Of a DNA stretch of 64,000 nt, positions 22,567 to 33,983 are shown in pieces. Location: assembly GCF_954871325.1 (NCBI RefSeq), contig NC_088779.1:20896846-20960845 (forward strand), given 5' to 3'. The stretch's first letter is position 1, and each line of letters begins with the position of its first letter. The position numbers and the translations under genes were made by a program. The notes under the pieces were generated by a model. It ran no database searches. It was not told the origin of the DNA and saw only the letters and a list, made by a program, of their open reading frames with translations. This stretch comes from Gordionus sp. m RMFG-2023. Lineage: Eukaryota > Nematomorpha > Gordioida > Chordodea > Parachordodidae.

Positions 22567-23727
22567 ATGAACATGATGAATTTCTTATTAATTATATTCG
22601 CTATCATAATTTCAATGACTCATCATTCCCTTGGCGGATCGGATTTAGTAGAAATAATTGGCAAAGACGATAAAGGTATCCGGTATATAGTTTGTATTAT
22701 TATTGATTTTAATGATTATGCATCTCCTTTTATTATTATTTTTATTTATATATATACAAAGGAGATAACCATCTCTAATCCTTATAAATAACAAAGACCT
22801 GCAAAGGTCAAAATTTTAGGCCCGGTCTAGGTGATTTTTTTTAAAAAGAATTTATTTTCCGGGATTTATAAAAAATTCCATTATTTTGAAATTCGCTGTA
22901 TATTTTTTGTTATTTTTGAAAATATAAACTGTAAATAAATGTTAAACGGTCGATTATATGATTTTCCAACTAGGTGTTGCAAGAAAAAAAAATCTGTTAT
23001 GGATTTGTAAATTTATTTTAAGCCTGATACTGTCTGAATTCTTAAAATTGATCTCTGTTTTACTTGTACTGCCTGGGCTTGTAGGTCTTGGGAATATACT
23101 TCTTTTATATGTGATTTAGTAACTAAAATTTAAATTTTTTTTATATAATTGTTATTTTTTTTCACTGCAGTATAGAAATTGTATAAAGTAACCAATAAAG
23201 TTACCATTTATTTAGCTTTAAACTTTAGCTGGTATAAAAAATTGATTTATATGAAATGTATAGAGTGGTTCCAAATAAAATTTTGCATTTTAAAATCTTT
23301 CATAATTAAAACGCGCCTTTACAATTGCATATTTTTTATAAGGTGTGTATATATATATATATGTATGGAACTTAGTCCTAATTTATAGTAAACGCCTTAT
23401 GATTAAACGGTGTGTTATATATACAAAATCAAGCCAATAAATAAGTATAATTTATAAATATGGTTATGATGATAACGCTATGATAAATTTTGAAGAACAT
23501 ATATTGAGATATATATTTATTAGCTATGAAGAATACTGTAATTTCGATAGCGTTAATGAATGCTACGCTTGAATATATCGCGTTTAATATAAATGAGGCC
23601 TTAATTTCCTCAAATTATTTTAGGATTTGATCGAGTCGGTTTATGGAAAAAAAGGAGATCAAAAATTCTAAAATTGACAAATAAGAAAAACTCCTTAAAT
23701 AGACTAGATGAGTTCCCATTGTATTGA
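22567..23727 (+). CDS. Predicted small secreted peptide precursor, 2 exons
   Basis: Exon 1 (22567-22675) encodes a leader, MNMMNFLLIIFAIIISMTHH and SLGG, typical of a signal peptide. It ends in phase 1 at AAAG|GTATCC. Exon 2 (23624-23727) follows CAAATTATTTTAG and keeps the frame to TGA 23725-23727, giving 70 residues. The mature part reads SDLVEIIGKDDK, then GFDRVGLW-KKRR, then a Lys/Asn-rich tail ending RLDEFPLY. KKRR is a likely convertase site. There is no Gly before it, so GFDRVGLW would not be amidated. No cysteines are present. I do not recognise the peptide family. The 948-bp intron holds two transposon scraps. A neuropeptide-like precursor is inferred, and a short secreted protein of other function is possible. 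Confidence 0.45.
22791..22840. mobile_element. Scrap of the CAGAGACCTG hAT-like family
   Basis: CAAAGACCTGCAAAGGTCAA followed by TTTTAGGCCCGGTCTAGG matches the left end of the element at 55934-56925 (CAGAGACCTGC ... TTTTAGGCCCGGCCCG). Only the left ~50 bp remain. Confidence 0.5.
23372..23604. mobile_element. Short inverted-repeat element with TTTATAGTAAACGCC / GCGTTTAATATAAATGAGGCC ends
   Basis: The left end reads CTAATTTATAGTAAACGCC and the right end CGCGTTTAATATAAATGAGG followed by CCTTAA, imperfect inverted copies. The family is shared with ends near 17410, 61360 and 61905. It lies in the intron of the predicted peptide gene, and its right end is about 20 bp before the exon-2 acceptor. 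Confidence 0.45.
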
Positions 23728-24225
23728 ACTATAGCTAGAAGCTCGACTTTTTCCAAAATTTTTGCCTGATCATAAATAATTAAAAAAATATTTAGGTTAA
23801 TTTGATTGTAAATTTCCTTTCATTAACACTCAATAAAATCTTATGAGAATTTTCTTAATTATAAATTTTATCAAAAGAAGTTGTTATACTGATAAGATTA
23901 TGCATCGAAGAGATAAATTGGAATGCACCAAGTTTAATTCGTGAAGTGTTTCGATTAAAACAGACTCCTGATTCAACCCCACTAGATTATATGTGTGAAC
24001 CGAATCAAAAATATAAGTTTATAAAAATAGACTACAGCCTTTTGGATCTTTAGATGAATTTTAAAAAAAAATTCGAGATATGGGGTCCTCAATTTCAAGA
24101 AAAAAAAATAAGTTAACGTTCGATAGGTCTGTTAAAAAGGAAGACCGATTCAACACAAATTTTCGTTAATTATATTTTTGTATTTTGATAATTTCTAAAA
24201 TAAAGATTTTAAAGTATGTTATCGT
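23728..24225. other. Intergenic AT-rich DNA
   Basis: It includes the presumed 3' untranslated region of the preceding gene. No other feature was seen. Confidence 0.4.
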
Positions 24226-27200
24226 TTTTTTTTCTCTTTAGCTATCACTTTTCTGGTGGTAAGCTCCTTCAACATTTCTCTCCACTTTATGTTATTCAAA
24301 CAATCTCTTTTATCTAATTTATACTACTTTATATTGGCTCTTACTTTATGGCCTCATTGAAGTTTTGGCCTTCCTCTTTTACGTTTGCCCATCACTTCCA
24401 AACTCTCAACCTTATTTCCTATGTAGTTCATAGGCCTTCTTATTGTGTGCCCATACCACCTAAGTCTGTTTACCATTAACTTAGTCTTAATGGGCACTAC
24501 CTTTAAACTACTTAGTATTCTTGTACTGCGCACTTTATCCTTTCTTGTTACCCCAGAAATCATCCTCAGCATTCTCATCTCCATAGTTTGTAGACTTCTC
24601 TCGTCTGATTCTTTGTTTGGCCATGTTTCCGAACTATATAGAATAGTTGGTTGTACTATGGAACTGTAAATTTTTCCCTTTAATTTGAGTGGGATTCTTT
24701 GTCAAATAGCACTCAAATCTCCACTTTAACCACCCTTGATTAATTTTACTCTTTATCTCTTTTTCTATTGTGCCGTTTGTTTGTATAGTGGAGCCCAAAT
24801 ATTTACAGCTTTCAATTGCCGATATGTGCCATTCATTTATATCAATATTCTCTGTTTCATCTCCTCCTATCACCATATACTCCGTCTTTTCTCAATATAC
24901 TTTTAGTCCTTGCTTTTATAGGATATTTATCAAACTCACTAATCTTTCTTTCATTTCATCCTTGGATTCAGCAAGTATCACAATATAATCTGCAAATATC
25001 ATATTCCACGGGACTGTTTGAGGTATAGACTGTGCTAATACATCTATTATTGTAATAAAAAGAAGTGGGCTGAGAGCCGACCTTTGATGAACTCCTTCGG
25101 CTATTGTGAAGCCTACTGAAGTACCTGTTGTGCTACGGACCATTTTTGTATGGCCCAAATAATATCCTGTATTATTCTTATATATTTTTCGGGAATCTTT
25201 TTGTGGCGTAGCGCCCACCAGATAAGTTTTCTTGGGATTCTATCAAAGACCTTTTCTAGATCGAGAAAGACCAAGTGTAGCTTTTTGTTCTTTTCCCTGT
25301 ATTTTTCACTCATTTGCCTAATTGCGTGGATAGCATCAGTTGTTGATCTTCCAGGCATAAAACCAAACTGAGTCTCTCCTATTTCGATTTATGTCTCTAA
25401 ATCTTTTTTCTATTATTTTTTCGTATAGTTTTAGACAGTGTGACATTAGTTTTATGCCCCTGTAATTTTGACAATTGTGTGGATCCCCTTTAATTTTGAA
25501 GATAGGAACTAGATAGCTCTGCCTCCATTTTTGGGGAACCTCTTCATTTCCAAGTATTTTATTGTATAGATTTGTGAGGAAATGTATTCCATCATCTCCT
25601 AATGCTTTAAGGCTTTTATTGGAATATCGTCTGGACCCCTAGCTTTGTTGTTTTTCATATGCTTGAAAGATGTGATTATTTTTTGTTCTGTTATAGATTG
25701 TACAAGGTTTTGACATGGGGAGTGTTCGTCTAAATGTAGTATATGGGGATTAAAGTTGAGAAGCTCCTGAAAATATTCTTTCCATCTATTCATTATTTCT
25801 TTTTCCTTTTTTATCGATTTCCCATATTTATTTTTGATTACTTTCGGAGCTCCGTTTATATCCCTAGAGTTCTTTTCTCGCTGTTTGGCTAATCTGTATA
25901 TTTTATTTTGCCCTTCTTTGGTATGTAGTTCTTCATACATGTCATCGTATGCCATAGATTTGGCCCTAGCCACCGCCTTTGTAGCTATTCTCTTGTTTGT
26001 AATATGTCTTGTCATCTGAGTTTTTGGATTTGAACCATATTATATAGGGCTTTTTTTCTCCTTTATAGTGGTTTGTACCTCTTCATTCTACCACCATAGT
26101 TCTTTGTATGATTTGTTGCCTCCCCTTGTCAAGCCTAGTGTCGATTTGGCAGTGTCTATTAATCTGGATGAAAGGTCTGTCCACATTTTTTCACTGACTT
26201 GTAAGGAATCTATTGTTTCAATGTTTGCATTGATTGCAAAGGCATCTGTCATTGTTTTTAATTTGTCCCATTTGATGCATGGTTCCAGTTTTATCTTGTT
26301 TTGAGTGGATTTATTTGAGATGTGTAAATCCATGACTAGTAGTTTGTGTTGTGCGGCGATATCTTCTCCTGAGATGACTTTGAAGTCTATTACATCTTTT
26401 AATCTTCTGCGAGATATTAGCATGTAATCTATCTGTGTTTTCCTTGTACCACTTTCGTATGTTATTAAATGACTGTCTTTTTCCTATAGTAGGTGTTGGT
26501 TAAGGCAAGGTCGAAGGCTTGCGCAAATTTCAGTAAGTGTTCTCTTTCATCATTTCTTTCTCCATATCCAAAACCACCATGATGCCTTTTGTAGCTATCT
26601 CTCGCTTTCCCCACATGCGCATTTAAGTCACCACCAATTAAGGTCATCCTTAGGGATTTCCATTACAGCTTCATCAAGGATAGCTCTAAAGTAATCTTTC
26701 TCTTTTTCCTTGCAACCCGTTTGAGGAGCATATATTGAAAGGATGTGTAGTATTGATTGACCAATGCAGAGTTTTATCTTCATTAGTCTATCAGAGATCC
26801 TGTTGACTTCTACTACTGAGGAGGTTTGATCTTGACTGAGGATGATGCCGATACCCATCCTATTGCTAACAATTTCATTATAGTACAATTTATACCCATC
26901 TCCAATCAATAATGTTTTCTGACCTTTCCATTTCGTCTCTTGTATGCACGTTATATCAACTTTTCTCTTGTTCAACATTGATGCCAATTCTCTCGTCTTA
27001 CCTTTAAGCGTCCCAATATTCAAACTTGCTAATCTTGTCTTCTTTGCTTTGACCTTTACTTTACTTTTCACAGGATGGAGGTCTACACCCTGCGCGTTGC
27101 TTGGAAGGAACGCCCTAGCTTTCATATTCATATTTCCATTTGTTTCCTTCATTTTGTTTCCTTCATTTTGTTTCCTTCATTTTGTTTATTGGACAGGTAT

Positions 27201-27376
27201 CCTTAGCACCCGGCTGTCCAGGCCTGTCGGTGACCGGGGTTTCATCTCTAAGCTCCGAAATTCATCTTATACCATATGTCTTTACACATCAGTCATAGAA
27301 GAAAATTGAAAGTTTTTATGTTCCTTACCAGGATTGAACCTGCGTCCTTCTTCACCCTTTTGTTTCCAAGTATAAT
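24226..27376 (-). mobile_element. CFDP2-type (RTE-like) LINE, nearly full length, decayed
   Basis: The minus strand carries, 5' to 3', a leader with GGTTCAATCCTGG (27331-27340 reversed), endonuclease, reverse transcriptase and a C-terminal tail, then an A-rich 3' end near 24226. Protein similarity to the endonuclease/RT type annotated as craniofacial development protein 2-like, and a GRPK-rich end (RRPMNYIGNK, KRKRGRPK), place it among RTE-like non-LTR retrotransposons. A second, internally deleted copy lies at 38293-39222. Host target duplications could not be fixed. The element moves by reverse transcription of its RNA at a nicked target. This copy is dead. Confidence 0.9.
24354..27152 (-). 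pseudogene. LINE ORF: endonuclease + reverse transcriptase
   Basis: Endonuclease marks are IQETKWKG (about 27050-26930), [18 protein letters not shown] (about 26640-26600) and AAQHKLLVMDLHI (about 26350). Reverse transcriptase marks are NNKARGPDDIPIKAL (about 25650-25600), FLDLEKVFDRIPRK (about 25280-25230), GVHQRSALSPLLF (about 25095-25060) and FADYIVI (about 25000). The last is the catalytic F-A-D-D box with the second Asp replaced by Tyr. The tail contains WYGHTIRRPM and KRKRGRPK. The reading frame changes several times (open pieces 26628-27152, 26465-26647, 26088-26423, 25599-26015, 25113-25358, 24916-25218, 24634-24876, 24354-24584). One long single ORF is expected in an active copy. Confidence 0.9.
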
Positions 27377-28146
27377 TTATCATTTTATGAAAATAAAATG
27401 TATTTACATAATAATTTTAATCAGAACTCATCTAGTTCATTTCTGAAAAAAAAATGGTTTGAGGATCTTGAGTATATTTGGTAATAACCGATTTTTTTGG
27501 CTAAGGCTAAGCTTTAGCCGATGTTTTTACGTTTTTCACAAATTTTAACATTTTTGATCTCAGTTTTAAAAAAGCCGTCTTGATCAAATTCTAAAATTTT
27601 TTTGAATATTAGGTTCCAAATACTCTTTTTTAAAATATAATATTTTTGCAACAAAAAAGAATGATGTATTTTAGAGGTCTAAAATTTTCATAACGGATAA
27701 CCCGCATATGGGTGGCGGTTATATCTAAAGATGTACTCTTATTATTTATATTTAGTTCCCACAAATTGTCCTCCTTTATTTTGCGATCACTGGAAGTGTA
27801 AAAGTGGATTAGATAAAGACGAAAGAGGTTGTCTCTTATGCCGATGCACAAGAAGCTAATTATTCAAAAAATCGACCTGAATTGGTTAATTCGCAAATCA
27901 TTAAAAATCAAAATAAATTTTAATTATATCATAAATAAATAATTATACCATCACATAAATAATATATGAAGTATCAATATACATATATTATAAAACCTTA
28001 TTAGTTTTAATTTAATAATAATAAAGACAAGACAAAACATTTTTATTATTTTAATGTAAACACATTTTAATATATTTTAAATTATTTGGCATTATAAATA
28101 GCTTCGATAGTCAAACATATAAGGTATAATTTCAATATTGGTTAAG
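27377..28146. other. AT-rich intergenic DNA
   Basis: The frame 27630-27851 on the minus strand has no recognisable domain. No gene or repeat was supported. Confidence 0.4.
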
Positions 28147-28286
28147 GTCACGGTAAGTCCGGTCCAGATAGTGAGCCTAAATTAAAATCAATTCTTATAC
28201 TCAATATTAATAAAAATAAATTATCTAATAAAACGGGAACATCTCGTGTTCTCGAATTATTTGATAATATTTCCGAAGGGGATTAA
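28147..28286 (+). CDS. Possible last exon of an unrecognised protein
   Basis: After TTGGTTAAG the frame reads HGKSGPDSEPKLKSILILNI and goes on to RVLELFDNISEGD before TAA 28284-28286. Residue composition is protein-like for 45 codons in a region otherwise full of stops. No upstream exon was found. A hAT remnant is inserted 25 bp after the stop. It may be a real terminal exon, an old pseudogene or chance. Confidence 0.22.
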
Positions 28287-28311
28287 AATAATGATTACAA
28301 AAAGGAAATGT

Positions 28312-29150
28312 TAGTGGTGTAAACATTTCTAAAAAAATTGAATGCGTTCAACGTTCATTGACAAAAATCGAACGCGTTCACGCTCACTTTCAAAATAAGG
28401 AACGCGTTCACGTCAAAGAAATCATTTTTATAAATTATTTATACTTCAAAGTATTGAACAATTAAAATATAAAATCCTTGATTAAAATAATAGTGATTAG
28501 ATTATAATTCAAAAATGATATTAAAATAAATTCTAAATCAACTATTTTTATCTATGTATATAATATATAAAATTTAATCATTTTTACTTAGAATAATTTA
28601 AAATAAATTATTAATTGGCTACTTAGTTATATTATATAAAATAAAATAATTAACATTACAATCAAGTAGTTTTAAATTGAAACTGATATAATACTTTTTG
28701 GGCATATATTGCATTTGGTAAGTATTGAATTAGTTGCTTCAATATAGGATGTTACGTAAAATATTTATCATATCTGGGCCATGATAATGTTAATTCATCT
28801 GATTTTGAATTTTCAGAATCAGATGATAATGAAATAATAATATCCATGCTCATGCTAATCTATTAAATTAAAATATAAACAATAATATTCAAATTGATAA
28901 ACTATAAAAATGGCATGTTAAAAAAATTGAAATGTGTAAAAGGAAAAACAACTGATTAAAAAATATGATTTTTTTCTTAAAAAATTCGGATTAATATTAA
29001 ATGTTTCAAATAAATAAAAATAAAAAAAGTTCGTCAAAAAATAAGAATCTCGTTCACGTTCAAAGTTAGTCAAAAATAAAAGGAACGCCATTCATCATTT
29101 TTTTTTTCAAAAAAGCGATCTTCGTACAAACGCGTTCGTTTACAACACTA
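28312..29150 (-). mobile_element. Deleted hAT element, TAGTGnTGTAAAC family
   Basis: The ends are TAGTGGTGTAAAC and GTTTACAACACTA, with GAACGCGTTCACG-type words inside both ends. The flanks GGAAATGT / GAAATTGT agree at 6 of 8 bases, as expected for an aged hAT target duplication. On the minus strand (about 28850-28690) lies a decayed start of a transposase close to the BED-finger exon seen at 46635-46840 and 47553-47305. The rest of the gene is missing. Confidence 0.8.
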
Positions 29151-30152
29151 GAAATTGTTATAAAATTAGATAGAGTAACTAATATATTATTTCAATTATA
29201 TATGATATTTTTAGTTAATAATATTGATTTTTAATTTTTATTTTAATTTACAGAAGTACCTCTAAAATGAGGCTAGAAAAATTTTGGCAACCGCTGCACT
29301 AATTAATATTATCGTTCCATTAAATTTCTTATTTAGCCTATATCTAAAAAAATTTCGACAAATATGAATATAACAGTGGTTATAGATCTTGAAGAAAGGT
29401 TTAGAGTTGTGTTTCTCTACAAAATGCTTAATTGTTTAAATGGACTAATGTTTGTTTTAAAAATGTGGAAAAAATCGCTAGTTGTATTGCAGTGTTCTAT
29501 TTGACATTTTTAAAATTTTCGAGTTAAGAGGGAATTTTAATTTATTAACTCCTAATTCCGTTAAAATCGCTCGCTATGTTTATAAAAAAAATAGCTATTT
29601 ATTTAGCTAATTTTTAAAAAATATAGTTAATATTTTAAAATGATGAATATAACTAATTTTTATTTTACATAATATAAATAAATTAAATGGATCTTTTATA
29701 AATTTGCATTTACTCAAATTCTTTTACTTCCTTTATTCTGATGACATCTTATACGTAATCATCGACATAATTTAGATATTTTTATTTGAGATAGATATTG
29801 TAGAACAAATTATAATAATATTTAAATTTATTTTAACTTATTTAAGGAGTATTTTAGACGTGGTTGAAACTAGAGATATTATCCTAATAATCTAGTAGTT
29901 TAATTTAAAAGAATATCAATACTTTTTATATAATAATTTAAGCTAACATTAAAATTTTTAAAAATAATTAAAAATCTAACAGAGTGGTAAAAGAATTATT
30001 TTATTAAAGTAATCATCTATTTAATAATTTAAAAATTAAATATCTTTTTAAGTAACTACAATATATTTTGTAAATTATTTATTTTACTAAATTTATTTTT
30101 GAAAAATTGCCAAGTTTTAAGTTCTAACAAACATAGTTTTAGTCACTAATTA
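29151..30152. other. AT-rich intergenic DNA
   Basis: No supported gene or repeat. Confidence 0.5.
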
Positions 30153-30346
30153 CAGTTAAACAGCTCGATTTTGCCGATTTTAAATTAAGATTTTAGCCAA
30201 AATAATATTATGCAAGCCTCAAAGATTTAGCTAATAGATGTTCTAACCTTTCTGCCATCTATGAGCAAAATCTTCAGATTTGCGCAATATTTTCCTGCTA
30301 AAATAATGATTTACTATTTTTATAAATCGAGCCGTTTAACTACACT
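30153..30346. mobile_element. Short hAT-like element, TGTTGTTAAA family, with exact target duplication
   Basis: The ends CAGTTAAACAGCTCGATTTT and AAATCGAGCCGTTTAACTAC form an inverted repeat. ACTAATTA occurs on both sides (30145-30152 and 30347-30354), a perfect 8-bp target duplication. This is the best-defined copy of the family also seen near 2.6, 10.5 and 56.3 kb. There is no coding capacity. Confidence 0.85.
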
Positions 30347-30649
30347 ACTAATTATAGATAAATAGTTTTCATAAAAGTTTTCAATCATCTTAAAAATTAA
30401 CCCCCAAAATTTTCGCCCGATGATTTTTAGGGATATCTTTCCTATAAAAAGTTAATTTATTTTCCGAATTTTGTAGAAATTTGCTTGTTGTTATGGGAAA
30501 AAAATTTCATATTAGATCCAAAAAGTGGAATAAAAAAATTAGCATGTAATGGGATAATTTTAACCAAATGCATTACAAAGTGCAAGTAACGATTCATTTA
30601 TGTGAGATGTTACTATAAAATATGTACTCATCTATTCCTCTACATTCTC
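30347..30649. other. AT-rich intergenic DNA
   Basis: Nothing recognised. Confidence 0.4.
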
Positions 30650-30905
30650 TATTCAAAAAAAGGAAGCGTCCTAATCAAAAAGGAAATGTCCCGATCAAAA
30701 AAGGAGAAGACATTAAAAAAAGTAAAGTTGTCATCAAAAAAGTAAAAATTTTAATCAAAAATTAAAAATGTTAATCAAAAAAGAAAAGTGTCGATCAAAA
30801 AACGCAAAAGTTGGATCAAAAAATAAAAAGTGTCAATCAAAAGAAAATATGTGAATCCAAGAAAAAACGATAAAAATAAAAGTTCAACAAGTAAAGAAAA
30901 AGGTT
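30650..30905. repeat. Degenerate short tandem repeat, ATCAAAAAAG unit
   Basis: About twelve irregular units of 18-24 bp built on ATCAAAAAAGnAAAAGTGTC, with purine-rich + strand. It encodes nothing convincing. Confidence 0.8.
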
Positions 30906-31499
30906 CAATAAAGGAAATTTCTCATTTAAATAAGAGAAATCATTTTATATTATTTGTTTTGTATATTTTTTTATAAAAAAAAATTATTAACTTTTTTATT
31001 TTCATATAATAATCTTGAAATGTAATTTTTTGGCATTTTTTAAAAATTTTTTGGTAATTTATAATTTTCTTTCTACCTTTTTTCTAACTTTTGGCGATTT
31101 TTTTTTAATTTATCGTCAATTTATTTTTGCCATCTTTTTTCAATTGTCTTATTTTATAGTGCAATTGTAGAATCAATTGAGAGGCAATGACATATATATT
31201 TTAAAAAAATATTCTCCATTGGCTCAATGATGTTGCTAACTTTTTAACTTGAAAGGGCTTATTTATAAAAATTTCCGACATCGCAAAAAAAAAGTTTTAT
31301 AAATATCTGAAATAAGCAAAAAAAAGAAAATTCTATCTATAATCAACCCAAACTACCATAAATTTAAAAATAAAAGACCAGATATAAAAAAAATTATTCT
31401 AATAATGAAAAGGAATTGATTTATAGGACATATAAGATTGCAAAGTGATAGTTAGATTTTCTTTAACGCAGATTTTTTGATGTAATTCTGCATAACATT
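30906..31499. other. AT-rich intergenic DNA
   Basis: T-rich stretches with scattered TTTTGGCATT/TTTTTTTCTACC words. No gene. Confidence 0.4.
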
Positions 31500-31740
31500 G
31501 AACCTAGAAATTTTCTTAATTATGTTTCTTAAGTGCAGTTAGGAAAGCCCCAAATGATATATGAATAATTTGTGGTGGGGTTTCCCCATTAGAATTTTGT
31601 TGCATAATAAGTCTTACAGAAAAATTGGGCTAATTCCATCAAGTCTTCTATCATAAACTTTTTTAAACATCTTTATTGTTTCTCCGATCACCTCTACAGT
31701 ATAAATAGTAGGAGCATCGTCAAGGGTTGATAAAAATTGA
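31500..31740 (-). pseudogene. Unrecognised protein-like frames
   Basis: On the minus strand one frame (about 31737-31605) reads LSTLDDAPTIYTVEVIGETI and on to VYDRRLDGISPIFL, ending at TAA. An overlapping frame (about 31610-31515) reads QQNSNGETPPQIIHISFGAF and then LTALKKHN. Both have normal amino-acid composition in a region otherwise full of stops. A single frame shift would connect them. A donor-like CT|GTAAGA also lies at the end of the first frame. I do not recognise the family, and a transposon gene is as likely as a host gene. Confidence 0.3.
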
Positions 31741-32589
31741 AAATAATTTTTAAGGTACTTGTATTATCATATAGACCATGAAGCTAATAGCCCTCACATC
31801 TTCCATTTTAGAAAGTAAGATAACATAAATTTTGGCTCATTGAGGCCTACAATAACGCTAATATTGCTCAAATTAAAAAGAAAATGTTTATTTTATTGTA
31901 ACTATATGCTTAATAGATGGGATCGATAAAAGTTAAATTATCATTATCTCGATTATTTGATCGTTTTAGATTCACACTCATATATGGAGTTCAGTATATT
32001 ATTTCCTTCATGATACATCTAGTATTTAAATTCGAATGACCTTGCATAAGACTTTTACATAATAAAATAATAAAATAAGATATCATATTTAAAGAAAATA
32101 AAAGAAAACCAAGAAATGTAGAAATATAGAACAAAAAGTTAATTCTGAAATCTTTTTTTCGACGAAGAATTAATGGAAATTTTAGGCAACGATTGTTAAT
32201 CAAAATTTATTAAAACTAATAAACTTTAAATATTTTTAACATATTACCAGAAATGAGATATTTATTATTCGAATATATCCTTGATATACCATATTCAGTT
32301 TTGGTGAAACGCGTTCTTGGCGTGGCAATCTCAGTTTTGACTACAAAACAAAATTTTAAAAACTCATTCTTATTAAAAAGAATATATATTATTTTAAATT
32401 TACATATGTAAAATTTAAATGTCCATTGGCATAGCCAAAATATTTCTAAGGTATTTTTTTTCTTAGGGACTTCGCTCCCAATTATTTATTTACCCTGCCT
32501 TTGACCTGGTTAGACTTTCGGCTGTATCCTGCCTAAAAGAATTCGGACCAGATATTTTTGATTTTCCCGCGATTAGTTTTATTTTGCTT
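31741..32589. other. AT-rich intergenic DNA
   Basis: No supported gene or repeat. Confidence 0.4.
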
Positions 32590-33560
32590 TTTCAAAATAT
32601 TTAATATCTTTGTATCATCTCTTTTAAGTTAGCTGTACAATTGGGAGACACTAATTCTAAAACCTGTTCCAATGTTTTGCATTTTATTAATGACTATAAG
32701 TGCTTCAATCAATGTAATGGGCAGTATAAATGAAAAAATTAATCCTAACAAAATAAAATATTAGTCAACCTTAATATTAAGAAGCGATTGAAAGCATTTA
32801 TTCTGAAAATTTTATCAATGTTTAGTACTTTTATTAAACTGTTTGGTATACGGTATTTTAAAAGAGAAGAACAATTGCTAAAACTGGCATATGTAAGAAT
32901 AGAAAATATAGAACAAAATAGATTATTTGCGCTAATATTTATGGCCTGACTATAATTCCTCAATCAGTTTTGCGAACCACAAATGAGGAATTCAGTTAAA
33001 ACAAAATACAAACCAGGATGTCACGCTTTAAACATTAAATGCAAGCTTTCAGAAACACCAAAACTCTTTAGTCATACTAAACCCTAACGTATGCTTAATT
33101 AGAATTTTATTGCTATAATCTGCTTGAGATGATTTAAAGGGGAGAGAAATTATTTTAAAATATGGAAAAAATTGCCAAAAGTGGCATCATAAACACAACG
33201 GAAAATATAGAAGTTCTAATTATCTGTTTTGCTCTAATATTTACTGTCTTTCTTATTAAATATATTGTCAATCAATCTCACCTATTACTATAGCGTAAGC
33301 AAATTATAAGTCAAATATAAAATATAATATCATGCCTCAAGAATAAAATCCGCACTTCTAGAACCAATAACTATGAAATGTGTGCCAAGTGTTTTTTATG
33401 CTTCAACTTTTTTGGTAGATAGTTTAAAGAAAAACGCATTATTTCCTAATAAGTAACAATTGCAAAGATTGGCATATTGCCGAAACGAAAATTATAGAAC
33501 CATTAAATATTTGAGTGTGCCAATATATATTATTAATCAGTTCCAGTCAATAAACATAAA
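32590..33560. repeat. Degenerate ~290-300-bp tandem repeat, block 1
   Basis: The phrase ATTGCnAAAAnTGGCAT followed by AATATAGAAC and a GCTAATATTTA segment recurs at 32873, 33171 and 33459, spacings 298 and 288 bp. Units are diverged by many substitutions and small gaps. A second block with the same phrase lies at 57590-58480. It looks like an old satellite-type array. Confidence 0.65.
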
Positions 33561-33983
33561 TCGGTTATAAACGAAGTAAAAACAATAATTATCCGTATTT
33601 AAATTGCTATTCAAAAATTAAATATATCTAAATATTTTAAGGTTTCCTTTTTCCTTACTTAAATTATTCAACAATCTTTATAGAATTATTTGTGTAGAAG
33701 TAAATTTTTAAAATCTCCTTATATTTTGAATCGAGTTATATTTTAATATTTGATATAAATTAATATCTTATATTCAGACTTAATCTTAGTCCTGAAGTTT
33801 GCCAAGTATTCGAAAGAACCAAAATCGAAAGCTAAGGTCAACAATAATACTTAATTTTAATTTTTATTCGTTGATTTTTTAGGATTATTTCGTGCACATT
33901 TTTAAATATGATGGGATATTTCAATTAATAGATATCAATATAAAAATATTATGAAAGCGCAATATTAATTTTACCTAATCATT

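Noticed and set aside
24445-25371. Several + strand frames over the LINE
   Set aside because: They are antisense shadows of the minus-strand endonuclease/reverse transcriptase gene.
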